A stretch of 64,000 nt of DNA from positions 124,001 through 188,000 of the forward strand of contig NZ_JASKLS010000006.1 in the NCBI RefSeq assembly GCF_030124375.1, in the 5' to 3' direction. The notes under the pieces were generated by a model. It was not told the DNA's origin. It made no database searches and saw only the letters and a program-made list of their open reading frames with translations. Of the stretch, positions 1 through 8,196 are shown in pieces. Position 1 is the stretch's first letter. Each line of letters begins with the position of its first letter. Source of the stretch: Sinorhizobium sp. 6-70 (GTDB taxonomy: Bacteria; Pseudomonadota; Alphaproteobacteria; Rhizobiales; Rhizobiaceae). A program made the translations under genes and the position numbers.

Positions 1-217
1 AAATTTCCGCGTCGCCACGACAGTGCCGCAAGCCTGAATAAAGCCCCAACGTCCATAGTTAATGCTACGCTAACGTTTTAGATCTATTTTTGATGACGTG
101 TGCCGTTCCGGGCCATCGGCGATGGCGATCGTGTTTTGCGTGCAAGGACAAATTGTGACGAACCGGTTTCGTGAGTTGGAAAGGCCGCAAACGGGCCGAC
201 TGAAGGACGTCGTGCTG
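1..217. other. Intergenic left edge, no gene seen
   Basis: I see no convincing gene here. The stretch runs from the window edge to the chosen start of the DUF2336 gene. It includes an AT-richer part around positions 55-95 that could hold that gene's promoter. I cannot name promoter boxes with confidence. Confidence 0.4.
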
Positions 218-1201
218 ATGGCGACCGTCACCGGCTTCGAGAGCCTTCGCATCCCGCGCAAGTCGGACATGAAGCAGTTTGCCGAATTGTTCGAACCGCT
301 TTTCCTCGGATCGAGCGACGAAGCCCGTCGTCAGGCGACCGCCGCCCTTTCGCAATGTGCGCACGTGCCCGAGCCCGTCGCCCTGCTGATCGGCAGCATG
401 CCGATTGCCATTGCCGCTACCTTTCTGACGCGATCGAAAGCAATTTCCGATCGGGTGCTGATTTCCATCATCCGCCGGCAGGGAGCGGCCCATGCCAGCG
501 CAATCGCGCACCGCGAAAATCTCTCCCCCTCGGTCGTCGATGCGCTGGTCGAGCACCACCAGGCCGTGTATCCGAACGGGCAGTTGGGCGCGAGTCAGCC
601 GAGGGCAGACGCCGCTAGTCCGTCACCGCCGGCCGGGGACAGCACTTCTTCCGATCGCATCGCTCGCGAAGACAAGCTGCGCGAGGAAATCAAGGCATTG
701 GTGCGGGCCGAGCCGCGAGAAGGCACGTCCCGTATTCGGCCAATCGACGAGCTCCACCAGGCGTTGCTCATGCGGTTTGCCCGCAGTGGCGAAGCGGTTC
801 TCTTCGCTTCGACTCTCGCCGACGCATTGCGATCGAGCCGAGCGCTTGCCGAGCGGATCCTTCTCGACATCTCGGGCCAGCAACTCACCGTGACCCTTTC
901 TGCACTCGAGTTCCCCAACGATGAGATGAATTCTCTGCTCGAGGCGCTTTATCCGCATCTTTCCGAAAGGCTCGGCGGCGGCACGCGCGCCACAGCGATG
1001 ATCGAGACGGTTGCGAGGAAAGCCAGTGTCGAGCGGGTCGAGGCCTGGCTACGCGCGGATGAGCATGGAGCCCCCGACCCGGCCCGCTACGAGGCCCATC
1101 TCGCCGACAATCGTGCCTCCGACCCCCGCCAGCAAGAGGCTCGTCCAGCCGTCGCCCATCGCAGCACCGCCCAGCCCATGCGAGGATTGGGCAGACGCTA
1201 G
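218..1201 (+). CDS. DUF2336 domain protein
   Basis: This is a 327-residue cytosolic protein rich in Ala, Leu and Arg, with helical-repeat character and no signal peptide or membrane segment. The N-terminal part (residues about 10-130, with PLFLGSSDEARRQATAALSQC and a PEPVALLIGS stretch) matches what I know of the alphaproteobacterial DUF2336 family, whose biochemical role is unknown. The frame is open back to position 98. I chose the ATG at 218 because GAAGGA lies about 11 nt upstream and the family usually starts close to this point. The C-terminal 40 residues are polar and low in complexity. The gene stands alone on the plus strand, convergent with the DUF1491 gene. The family call rests on recognition of the sequence, not a search. 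Confidence 0.75.
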   Translation: MATVTGFESLRIPRKSDMKQFAELFEPLFLGSSDEARRQATAALSQCAHVPEPVALLIGSMPIAIAATFLTRSKAISDRVLISIIRRQGAAHASAIAHRENLSPSVVDALVEHHQAVYPNGQLGASQPRADAASPSPPAGDSTSSDRIAREDKLREEIKALVRAEPREGTSRIRPIDELHQALLMRFARSGEAVLFASTLADALRSSRALAERILLDISGQQLTVTLSALEFPNDEMNSLLEALYPHLSERLGGGTRATAMIETVARKASVERVEAWLRADEHGAPDPARYEAHLADNRASDPRQQEARPAVAHRSTAQPMRGLGRR

Positions 1202-1245
1202 CCGCGCTTCGCGCCTTCTATTAACTGAAGCGCGTCGCGCCTTGG

Positions 1246-1620
1246 TTATCGCCGGGGACCGACGTCGGCGGCCACGACCTCGAACAGATCGTCGCAATCG
1301 TCCAGTTCGATTTCGACAATCCAGCAATCAGGATCGAAGCGGATCTCGGAGGAAAGCGCGCTGTCGATATGGTCCGCATCCGTATCCTGCATCCGTATCT
1401 CGAATTTGCGAGTCGTATCGGCTTCATCTTCGAAGAAGTTCTGCGGCGCTGGCGCATAGAGCGTCTCGATCCCGACCCGCGAGCGCTGACGAATGAAGAT
1501 TGCACCGGCCTCTTGGGCACCCCTGCGCAACACTGCGGCATAGCCGCCGAGGGCAAAGACACGGCGTACCAGGGAGGACACGAAGATATCGGATTTGAGG
1601 CGCATGGGAGGCTGATACAT
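1246..1620 (-). CDS. DUF1491 family protein
   Basis: This is a small cytosolic protein of 124 residues, or 119 if the internal ATG at 1605 is used. The N-terminal signature MRLKSDIFVSSLVRR, followed by a Gly-rich GGYAAVLRRGAQEAGAIFI segment, is typical of the rhizobial DUF1491 family. The rest is acidic, with a DPDCWIVEIE motif near the end. No catalytic function is established for the family. GGTGGA precedes the ATG at 1620, but many homologues seem to begin at the second Met, so the start is uncertain. It is convergent with the DUF2336 gene and upstream of no obvious partner. No metal-binding cluster or membrane segment is visible. Confidence 0.75.
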   Translation of the reverse strand: MYQPPMRLKSDIFVSSLVRRVFALGGYAAVLRRGAQEAGAIFIRQRSRVGIETLYAPAPQNFFEDEADTTRKFEIRMQDTDADHIDSALSSEIRFDPDCWIVEIELDDCDDLFEVVAADVGPRR

Positions 1621-1694
1621 GTGAGTCCACCGGCATGCAATTGTTGGGGAAGCCTACCGCCGCTGCGGTCACGAACTGAGGTTGGCGGCGCGGC

Positions 1695-2603
1695 TCAAAG
1701 CGCGCCGATTTCCTTCAGCTTCTTGAGAACCTTCGCATTCGGCTCACCGGTCTGCGGCAGGCGGTAGTGCTTTTCAAAATGCCGGATAGCGGCGCGCGTC
1801 TGATCGCCGGCGACGCCATCGACGACGATGTCCGCATAAGCGAGATTGCTGAGCCCTTTCTGGATGCTCACCACCAATTCGCTCGAGACAGCAATGTCGG
1901 CCCGAGGAAGCAACGCCTTGTCCTCTTCGGCAGTGCGGATCGCCGCAGCGACCGGATCGACCTCTGCCGGCCCGGACTTGGGGTCCGAATAGGGACGGTC
2001 GCCAGGGGTGACGACGGCAAGGTCAGTATCGTGCGTCGCACGCAACGCCTGCAACAAGTCGTCGCTCGCTTCGCCGCTTTGCATACGCCCGGTCTGCTTT
2101 TCGAAGCGCAGGATCGCGGCCGAGGTTTTCGGGCCGGTACGCCCATCCGGCGCTCCATCGTAGAGACCCAGCCGCGCCAACTCTCTCTGTATGTCGGCAG
2201 TAAGCGTCGAGGTGGCCAGTGCAGCGGCAGCCGCGTCGTCGCCGTTCCCGGGTCCTTCGGCGCGTTCCCGTTCGATGACGAAGGTCGTTACGTTGCGGGG
2301 CTCGACCGGCTCACCATTGGCAGCCGCCAGGCGCTCGGCAACTTCGGGTCCGACCAGCGGAACGCGGGTGCGCAGAAGTGGCGACGGGTGGGCGCCGTGC
2401 TGATACCACATGGCATTGGCCGCAACGAAACTGAAGACGACGACGAAGGCGGCGGATCCGCCAGCACCGACCGGGTGGCGAGCCATCACGCTGCCCGCAA
2501 ATGCAAGACCGCGAGCACCGGCGGCCAGGCCGCGCAATGCGAGGCCAGGTCGAGCCTGTGCCGCTCTCTTCCGCTCAGGCTGTTTGCGCTTGCGCGGAGC
2601 CAT
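1695..2603 (-). CDS. Membrane-anchored peptidoglycan-binding domain protein
   Basis: The protein has 302 residues. A very basic N-terminus (APRKRKQPERKR) is followed by one hydrophobic segment at about residues 45-65, which suggests a single-pass inner-membrane protein with its bulk in the periplasm. Two PG_binding_1-like repeats are visible. The first is around residues 150-195 (IQRELARLGLYDGAPDGRTG) and the second around 243-300 (IQKGLSNLAYADIVVDGVAG); both carry the typical D-G-x-x-G turn and an AAIxxFEK helix. Such modules bind cell-wall glycan or peptide. The start codon lies 29 nt inside the 3' end of the histidine kinase gene, so the two genes are probably co-transcribed and translationally coupled. 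No catalytic domain is present. Confidence 0.8.
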   Translation of the reverse strand: MAPRKRKQPERKRAAQARPGLALRGLAAGARGLAFAGSVMARHPVGAGGSAAFVVVFSFVAANAMWYQHGAHPSPLLRTRVPLVGPEVAERLAAANGEPVEPRNVTTFVIERERAEGPGNGDDAAAAALATSTLTADIQRELARLGLYDGAPDGRTGPKTSAAILRFEKQTGRMQSGEASDDLLQALRATHDTDLAVVTPGDRPYSDPKSGPAEVDPVAAAIRTAEEDKALLPRADIAVSSELVVSIQKGLSNLAYADIVVDGVAGDQTRAAIRHFEKHYRLPQTGEPNAKVLKKLKEIGAL

Positions 2604-4146
2604 GTCCCCGGTCCTCGTTCATTCCCTCGTCTTCGAAGCCAACCTCCCGTATACGCATCGCTCCTTCGCCGCGCTCCTTGAGCCGCGGTGGGAACTCCAC
2701 TGTAACGGGAATGCTCGTTTGTTCGTCGTTCGCAATGCCGGATCCGTCGCGTGGGATCGAAACGGCGATGACCGTCCCCTCGCCTTCGCAACTACGGATC
2801 GAAATATTGCCCCCGTGCAGCGTGACCAACCCTTTCACCAGCGACAAACCGAGCCCGGTGCCTTCGTAGCGGCGCGTATAGTCATTCTGAATCTGGACGA
2901 AAGGTTGGCCGAGCATCTGCAGCTTGTCTTCGGCGATGCCGATCCCCGTGTCGCTCACGGTGAGCTTGAGCGCTGCGCCATCGGTTTCGGCATCGATTGT
3001 GACCAGTCCGCCCTGATTGGTAAATTTGATCGCGTTGCCGACAAGGTTGATCAATATTTGCTGAAACGCGCGCTGATCGGCATTGATTTCACCAACTGCG
3101 CGCGTCACGCGGCTTGTCAGCCTTACGCCCTTCTCGCGTGCCTGATGGGAGAGCATGGCCTCGCAAGCGGCAACGGCATCGGCCACGCGGAAGGGCTCCG
3201 GGACAAGCTCGTAGCGGCCGGCCTCGATCTTGCTCATGTCAAGCATCGTGTTGACGACAGACAGGAGGTGGGCTCCGGACTTGTGGATCAGCGAGACATA
3301 TTCGCGCTGTCTATCGTTCTCCAGCTTACCGAAATATTCGCCGGCCAGCACGTCCGAAAAGCCGAGGATGGCGTTGAGCGGAGTGCGCAGTTCGTGACTG
3401 ACGGCCGCGAGAAAACGCGTCTTCGCATCGTTCGCCGACTCGGCATGGGCCGCCTTGGCGGTTGCTTCCGCCCGCAGCCGGGCTTCCTCGGAAACATCGC
3501 GGGATTGCACGACGATGGCGGTCAGCCGATCCTCGGCGTCCCGGACCGGTGTCATCTCGCAACGCATGTGTACGAACTGCGCCCCTTCGGCCGGTACCGA
3601 GCGCCGCTCAAGGCGGATGTCGACCGCCGATCTCTCACCATTCTGGCGCAAGTCATCGATAGCCCGCATGAATGTGATCCGATCGGAGACGTGGATCTGC
3701 TCGATGAACCCGCGGCCGCAAGGATCGCGCATCAGAGTAAGATGTTCGGCAGCATCGCGACCATGCACGGACAGGACATTGCCGCGCAGGTCATGCACCG
3801 TGACGAGACCGGCGAAAAGATCGTAGGCCACTGAAAGATCGGCAATCGCAGTCGCAGGCTCGCGAACATCATATGCCTGACGCTGGTGGTCCCGACCAAT
3901 GGCAGCGGCCGAGGCCAAGAGCGATGCCGCGGCCCACAGCGCCGTCCCCACCGGCAGGGCGACGGAGACCGGCAACACAGCCGTAAGCGCCAGCGGCACG
4001 ACCGGCAGAGCCGTCAGAGACACGGCCGCCGCAGCACGCAGACGCTTGAAGTCACGATGCGGCAGCCACGTGGCGGCAGCTTCATCCACGCGGGAAGCCC
4101 ATCTGCCAGCCATGTCACGCAATACATTCACGCTTTGCCCTGCCAC
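2575..4146 (-). CDS. PAS-domain sensor histidine kinase
   Basis: This 523-residue membrane histidine kinase has a hydrophobic region at about residues 38-85 that probably makes two transmembrane helices. A PAS-like sensor follows at about 105-225. The HisKA box is SHELRTP with the phospho-acceptor His251, the N box is around Asn371 (LVGNAIKF), and the G1 box is DTGIGI at 399-404 with GTGLGLSLV after it. All motifs needed for kinase activity are intact. No receiver domain and no adjacent response-regulator gene are seen, so the partner is elsewhere. The first codon is GTG; an ATG at 4113 is an alternative, and neither has a strong Shine-Dalgarno. The overlap with the peptidoglycan-binding gene suggests a link to cell-envelope sensing, which is inference. 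Confidence 0.88.
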   Translation of the reverse strand: MAGQSVNVLRDMAGRWASRVDEAAATWLPHRDFKRLRAAAAVSLTALPVVPLALTAVLPVSVALPVGTALWAAASLLASAAAIGRDHQRQAYDVREPATAIADLSVAYDLFAGLVTVHDLRGNVLSVHGRDAAEHLTLMRDPCGRGFIEQIHVSDRITFMRAIDDLRQNGERSAVDIRLERRSVPAEGAQFVHMRCEMTPVRDAEDRLTAIVVQSRDVSEEARLRAEATAKAAHAESANDAKTRFLAAVSHELRTPLNAILGFSDVLAGEYFGKLENDRQREYVSLIHKSGAHLLSVVNTMLDMSKIEAGRYELVPEPFRVADAVAACEAMLSHQAREKGVRLTSRVTRAVGEINADQRAFQQILINLVGNAIKFTNQGGLVTIDAETDGAALKLTVSDTGIGIAEDKLQMLGQPFVQIQNDYTRRYEGTGLGLSLVKGLVTLHGGNISIRSCEGEGTVIAVSIPRDGSGIANDEQTSIPVTVEFPPRLKERGEGAMRIREVGFEDEGMNEDRGHGSAQAQTA

Positions 4147-4745
4147 CTTTGTTGTTTCTTTCGGGCCTATCCGGAACGCCTATTTCGCCTTCGAAGGGGG
4201 TTTGGCCGGGCTGCCTCGTGATGGTCCGAATCTCGCACCGCCGACTTAATGAAAGAATAAACGGGCCACCTCGGAGCGGGCGCAAAACGGGCGAAAAATC
4301 CTGTTTTGGGGCAATTCCGGCGAGCTTCGTTCCTTGTGGTTAACGGGGCGTAAGCGTCGGATTTTCGTATATTTTTCGGTTCTTGTTAAGAATTTGGGCA
4401 GCGTCTTCAAGGCGATTGCCCGTGCCACAAGCGGTCGCTGGCCCGAGCCTTGCCACGAACCTTAACGGCAATCGCTAAAATTTGAGATAAATGCCACTTC
4501 GGATACCGAAATCGCGCATTTCATTAAAATTCGAGACAAATTCCACTGGTTTTGGAAAAGCGCCCTTGTGATTCCCACACTAATGTCCGTCGCAAGACAT
4601 GGAGGGGAGCCGGGCGCGTGACCGATTCCCGACATGGATGCAAGCGGGCGTGTGTATCAGGCGATACCTCGCGTCCGGGACTGCCGAAGGCAAAATCGGT
4701 TAAAAGACCGGGAGCTGCGGCAGTCGAACAAAGGATGGGCAGAAG
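4147..4745. other. 599-bp gap with a 23-bp direct repeat pair
   Basis: There is no convincing gene. The part next to the kinase start is AT-richer than its surroundings and probably carries divergent promoters for the kinase and the DUF5330 gene. Two 23-bp direct repeats, beginning TAAAATT and ending CCACT, lie at 4476-4498 and 4525-4547 with only a few mismatches. A 60-codon minus-strand frame at 4246-4428 has no ribosome-binding site and looks like chance. Confidence 0.5.
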
Positions 4746-5177
4746 ATGTGGTTTTTCGCCAAGGCAGCATTCTGGTTTTCTCTGGTTCTGGTCCTCCTGC
4801 CGTTCCTGGATCCCTCTAGCACCGAGAAGCTACAGCACGGACCGAAGGTGGAGATCGGCGATACCTTTTCGGCAGCCAGCGAGGCGTTCCAATATGTACG
4901 CGCCATCTGCATTCAGAAGCCTGACGTCTGCGAGAAGGGCGCCGAGACTTTCGTTGCGCTTGGACATCGAGCCCGCGAAGGCGCGCGCATCGCCTACGAG
5001 TTTCTCGACACGCAGTTCGCTGAAACCGATGCCGGCGCACCGGACGCCAAGATCATGACGGGCACGGTTACGCCCACAGCTACTTCGCATGACGAAGCGA
5101 ATGACAGCGCGCCGACCTTCAAGCGCACGCCGGTCCCGGAAAAGCGTCTCGACCCAAGGGCCGCCGTGGCGCAGTAA
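4746..5177 (+). CDS. DUF5330 family membrane-anchored protein
   Basis: This 143-residue protein starts with a hydrophobic segment (WFFAKAAFWFSLVLVLLPFL, residues 2-21) that acts as a signal anchor or a single transmembrane helix. The rest is hydrophilic. The EIGDTFSAASEAFQYVRAIC...KPDVCEKG segment with two cysteines (about residues 56 and 62) is characteristic of the rhizobial DUF5330 family, which has no known function. The C-terminus is low-complexity and rich in Thr and Pro. AAGG-type sequence precedes the ATG, and a strong intrinsic terminator follows at 5255-5290. The gene therefore appears to be monocistronic. Confidence 0.75.
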   Translation: MWFFAKAAFWFSLVLVLLPFLDPSSTEKLQHGPKVEIGDTFSAASEAFQYVRAICIQKPDVCEKGAETFVALGHRAREGARIAYEFLDTQFAETDAGAPDAKIMTGTVTPTATSHDEANDSAPTFKRTPVPEKRLDPRAAVAQ

Positions 5178-5254
5178 CGACAGGCTTTGTCCGTCTGGCT
5201 TGCCGGCCTGCGGTCGTCTCACTCCAACTGCCTGATTAGCCGTTCCGTTTCGGC

Positions 5255-5290
5255 CACCGCGAGGATATCCATCCTTCGCGGTGTTTTTTT
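5255..5290 (+). terminator. Intrinsic terminator after the DUF5330 gene
   Basis: A GC-rich stem pairs CACCGCG (5255-5261) with CGCGGTG (5277-5283), extended by GGAT/ATCC with a small bulge. It is followed directly by seven T residues at 5284-5290. This is a classic rho-independent structure for plus-strand transcription. Confidence 0.85.
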
Positions 5291-5477
5291 ATACGGAATG
5301 GGACGAGAGTCGCGACGATGTTTGGGCGCAAATGATATCGGCTGTTCTCATTGCCGCCCGCATCTCCTATATGAAAGGGTGAGATCCCGATGACGGCAAG
5401 AGAGCGGGATCGGGACAGGCGAGAGCTATCGCGCGGCGGAAGCCGACCATGAAGCGGCGCCGGGAATCGGATGGGCC

Positions 5478-5900
5478 ATGACTCCACTTGACCAGATCAT
5501 TGACGACTTTTCCTTCCTCGACGAGTGGGAGGACCGCTACCGCTACGTGATCGAGCTGGGCAAGAGCTTGCCGGAGATGCCGGAGGCCTTGCGAACGAGC
5601 GAGAACAAGGTTCAGGGCTGTGCAAGCCAGGTCTGGCTCGTGACTCACACGACCGGTGATCCGGAGAACCCCGTCCTGACCTTCGAAGGGGAATCCGACG
5701 CCCACATCGTTCGTGGGCTCGTGGCGATCGTTCTCGCCCTTTATTCCGGCAAGCACGCTTCGGAAATCGCGCAGCTCGACGCCCTCGATGTCTTCGGCAA
5801 GATCGGCCTCATCGAGCATCTGTCGTCGCAGCGCGCCAATGGCCTGCGCTCCATGGTCCGGCGGATCAAGAACGAGGCGGAAGTCCGGCTGGCGGCCTGA
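5478..5900 (+). CDS. sufE: Cysteine desulfuration protein SufE
   Basis: SufE accepts persulfide sulfur from the cysteine desulfurase SufS and passes it to the Suf scaffold for Fe-S cluster assembly in the cytosol. The 140-residue protein has the usual SufE length. It keeps the N-terminal IIDDFSFLDEWEDRYRYVIELG segment and the SENKVQGCASQVW motif, whose Cys48 is the conserved sulfur acceptor. The C-terminal half is helical (LSSQRANGLRSMVRRI) as in the family. No suf operon genes are adjacent, so it stands alone, as is common in rhizobia. Start ATG 5478 is the only reasonable one; it precedes the conserved segment by a few residues. Confidence 0.95.
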   Translation: MTPLDQIIDDFSFLDEWEDRYRYVIELGKSLPEMPEALRTSENKVQGCASQVWLVTHTTGDPENPVLTFEGESDAHIVRGLVAIVLALYSGKHASEIAQLDALDVFGKIGLIEHLSSQRANGLRSMVRRIKNEAEVRLAA

Positions 5901-5911
5901 CGCCGCCTACT

Positions 5912-5999
5912 ACATGTTGCCGATTTAATGAAAAAACATGCAGCACTTCAAAGTGCTATGACGTCCTTTACGCGCCTGATGAGACGCGCGGCGCTGTAG
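5912..5999. repeat. Mosaic palindromic repeat, copy 1
   Basis: This element consists of a TACATGTTG...AACATGCAG module followed by a CACTTCAAAGTGCTA...GACGCGCGGCGCTGTAG module. The same two modules in the same order occur at 50056-50157, and in reverse order at 21939-22045. It lies between convergent sufE and mucR. The modular, palindromic build fits the mosaic intergenic elements described in rhizobia. Confidence 0.75.
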
Positions 6000-6022
6000 T
6001 TCGCCCCGACGCGAGACCTTGT

Positions 6023-6065
6023 CGCAAAAACGAACAAGGCCGGGCGCTTGTTTCGGCCCGACCTT
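6023..6065 (-). terminator. Intrinsic terminator of mucR
   Basis: Arms AAGGCCGGGC (6036-6045) and GCCCGACCTT (6056-6065) form a 10-bp stem with one mismatch. Read on the minus strand, the stem is followed by GTTCGTTTTTG (6023-6035). It sits about 70 nt past the mucR stop codon. Confidence 0.8.
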
Positions 6066-6133
6066 CTTTCCAAAACGAAACGCTGAGCGCACTCGTCCGT
6101 GCTCAGCCTTCCCGGGCCAAGCGGCGAACGGGA

Positions 6134-6565
6134 TTACTTCCCGCGGCGCTTGCGACGCTGTCCGAGGCCCATCTCCTTGGCGAGACGCGAGCGGGCTTCC
6201 GCATAGGCGGGCGCAACCATCGGATAGTCCGCAGGCAGATCCCACTTTTCGCGATACTCTTCGGGCGAAAGATTGTGATGGGTCATCAGGTGGCGCTTCA
6301 GCGACTTGAACGTGCCGCCGCATTCAAGGCAGGTGATCTGATCATCCTGAACCGACTTGCGCACCGAAACGGCGGGTTTCGGCTTCTCGACCGGAACCAC
6401 CACCGGTGCAGGAGCCGTCGTGTTGTTAAGGGCCGAGTGAACATCGGCTATGAGCGTCGGAAGCTCGGCAACCGGAACCACGTGGTTGCTTACATAGGCG
6501 GCAACGATTTCCGCCGTCAACTCAACCAGGAGTTCGTGGCTCGCGCCGGGCGTGGTTTCTGTCAT
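6134..6565 (-). CDS. mucR: MucR/Ros family zinc-finger transcriptional regulator
   Basis: MucR proteins are global DNA-binding regulators. In S. meliloti they control exopolysaccharide synthesis, motility and symbiosis genes. The 143-residue protein has the family length and the single C2H2 finger with Cys79, Cys82, His92 and His96/97 in [19 protein letters not shown]. The [22 protein letters not shown] block and a basic tail ([11 protein letters not shown]) follow. The N-terminal 60 residues resemble the S. meliloti protein closely from memory. It is downstream of, and on the same strand as, the mnh operon, but 400 nt of AT-richer sequence with its own palindrome separates them, so it should have its own promoter. 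It has a terminator at 6023-6065. Confidence 0.93.
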   Translation of the reverse strand: MTETTPGASHELLVELTAEIVAAYVSNHVVPVAELPTLIADVHSALNNTTAPAPVVVPVEKPKPAVSVRKSVQDDQITCLECGGTFKSLKRHLMTHHNLSPEEYREKWDLPADYPMVAPAYAEARSRLAKEMGLGQRRKRRGK

Positions 6566-6971
6566 TTCTTTCTCCTATCGGAATCCAGCAACAAATCTGA
6601 AACAGCGTTTCAGAGGGAGGAATTCGCGAAAATGCCGCCGAACAGCGCCCGCTGCCTTGGAATTGACCGATAACTGTACGGCGAGGACCAAGGTTCTGCC
6701 GCAACATCAAGGCTCGAATTGGGATAGCGAAACCCGCCACCAAGGCATCAGGACAATCGACACCTCAAAGCAACGGATAATATTCACAACTCAAGCTGGA
6801 ATTTCAGTTCAAAGTATTTTCCACGACGACACTTTGCATTTACTGCATTAACATTGATCGCCGAAAAGTCCAAACATAATTTTATCGAACAGCAGCAACT
6901 TTATTCCAAAATGCTAAAATTGTGACCGCACGCGGATTTGTCCGGAAATACAAAGACAGAAACGGTGTCGA
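6566..6971. promoter_or_regulatory. mucR upstream region (406 bp)
   Basis: There is no gene here. It holds the expected mucR promoter on the minus strand and the 3' flank of mnhG. A perfect 7-bp-arm palindrome CTGAAAC-agc-GTTTCAG is at 6597-6613, about 32 nt before the mucR start, where an autoregulatory or 5'-UTR element would be expected. The stretch 6770-6910 is clearly AT-richer than the chromosome average, which is a feature of MucR targets, since MucR binds AT-rich DNA. Any autoregulation is inferred. Confidence 0.5.
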
Positions 6972-7331
6972 TCAAAGCCGACGTGGCTCTTCCTTTTGTG
7001 GAAGCTGATCTATTACCGACAGTTTCGTCAGCCTGTAACCCGCCTGGTGCGCGGCTTTGGCCAAGAGATGGGCGGAGATCGGCGCCGTCAGAATGAAGAA
7101 AACAAAGCCAGCAAGCGCACGCACGAGAATTGCACCGTCGAGGGAATGCAACCCCGCCGCCAGAAGCAAGAGGCCGGAGCCGATGGTTCCCGCTTTCGAC
7201 GCCGCATGCATGCGTGTGTAGAGGTCGGGAAACCGAACGATCCCCAAAGCGGCCAGCAGCGAGAATAAAGCGCCGACAACGACGATCAACGCGACGACAA
7301 GCGTGATTGCGGCATTGGCTTGCGCTTCCAT
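6972..7331 (-). CDS. mnhG: Mrp-type Na+/H+ (K+/H+) antiporter subunit G
   Basis: This is a small membrane subunit of the multi-component Mrp (Mnh/Pha) cation/proton antiporter, with 119 residues and three hydrophobic helices. The [27 protein letters not shown] motif is diagnostic of the MnhG/PhaG family. The frame is open to a TTG at 7334, but the ATG at 7331 overlaps the mnhF stop as TGATG, which fits the coupling pattern in the rest of the operon, so I chose it. It is the last gene of the mnhABCDEFG operon. Confidence 0.92.
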   Translation of the reverse strand: MEAQANAAITLVVALIVVVGALFSLLAALGIVRFPDLYTRMHAASKAGTIGSGLLLLAAGLHSLDGAILVRALAGFVFFILTAPISAHLLAKAAHQAGYRLTKLSVIDQLPQKEEPRRL

Positions 7332-7705
7332 CAACGTGTTCCTCGGCGTTTGCGGCGCGCCGGCGGGGCGGCCTTGCCGCGCTTCGGTGATGTCTTTTTG
7401 GTGGGCGCGGCATGCGCGGACTGTTCCGGTGCCAGGCCGCGCGCCAGGATGAAACGGGCGAAGGCAACGGTCGCGAGAAAGCCGACCAGGCCCAAAGCGA
7501 TGGCAATGTCTATGTAAAGGTTGAAGCCGGTCTTGATGGCGATCACGGCAATAAAACCGATCGCGATCGCCACCAGCATATCGAGCCCGAGGACGCGGTC
7601 CGGCAAAGTGGGCCCCCGGATGATACGCAACACGGTCATCAAGAGCGCGGCGGAGAGGAGCACCAGCGCGAAGCCGATCGCTGCGGAAAGCACGGTCTCA
7701 GCCAT
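7331..7705 (-). CDS. mnhF: Mrp-type antiporter subunit F
   Basis: This is the MnhF/PhaF subunit, about 124 residues, with three transmembrane helices. It has the conserved [18 protein letters not shown] motif that typifies the family. The C-terminus is an unusual basic, Pro/Ala-rich tail ([19 protein letters not shown]) beyond the last helix, likely cytoplasmic. The start was set at the ATG at 7705, which overlaps the mnhE stop as TGATG. A longer frame reaching 7783 would add a hydrophilic N-terminus not expected in this family. Confidence 0.9.
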   Translation of the reverse strand: MAETVLSAAIGFALVLLSAALLMTVLRIIRGPTLPDRVLGLDMLVAIAIGFIAVIAIKTGFNLYIDIAIALGLVGFLATVAFARFILARGLAPEQSAHAAPTKKTSPKRGKAAPPARRKRRGTR

Positions 7706-8196
7706 CACGATCCAAAGGCCTCCCGGATTCGGCGTTCGAAGCCGCGCGCGATGTCCTGTCGAAGTGTGCCCGGATCGGCGCAATCGAGCGCATGGACGTA
7801 GAGATTCTTGCGATCGTCGGAAACGTCGACCGAAAGGGTTCCCGGCGTCAGAGTGATGAGATTGGCGAGCAGCGTGATCTCGAAGTCGCTCTTGAGCGTC
7901 AGTGGGTAGGCGAAGATACCGGGCTTCAGCACCATCTTCGGCTGCATGACGAGAATAGCGACCTTGGTCGCGGAAACAGCGAGTTCCTTGAAGAAGAGCA
8001 GCATGAGAAGCAACATGCGCAGAGGCCTTATCGGATAGGTCACCGGCCGCAACTCACGCCGGATGAGCGCAAGCGACAGCGCGCCGACCAGGAAGCCGAG
8101 CACGAGATTTGCGAGGGTGAAGCTCGAACTGATGGCGCCCCAGATGGCGGTGAAGATCAGGTTGATCGCAAGGAACTTCATTCCCGGGAACTTCAT
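7705..8196 (-). CDS. mnhE: Mrp-type antiporter subunit E
   Basis: This 163-residue membrane subunit of the Mrp complex has two or three N-terminal helices. The family segment [32 protein letters not shown] is followed by a soluble C-terminal domain. The frame is open far upstream, but the ATG at 8196 overlaps the mnhD stop codon as ATGA and gives the normal MnhE length; the upstream extension is simply mnhD in another frame. An internal ATG at 8181 is possible. Confidence 0.92.
   Translation of the reverse strand: MKFPGMKFLAINLIFTAIWGAISSSFTLANLVLGFLVGALSLALIRRELRPVTYPIRPLRMLLLMLLFFKELAVSATKVAILVMQPKMVLKPGIFAYPLTLKSDFEITLLANLITLTPGTLSVDVSDDRKNLYVHALDCADPGTLRQDIARGFERRIREAFGS

Noticed and set aside
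5912..5999. Possible insertion sequence fragment
   Set aside because: No transposase or terminal inverted repeats are present. The sequence is a short modular palindromic repeat found several times in the window.
7331..7334. TTG start for mnhG at 7334
   Set aside because: The ATG one codon later forms the same TGATG junction as other genes in the operon, and TTG would be less efficient.
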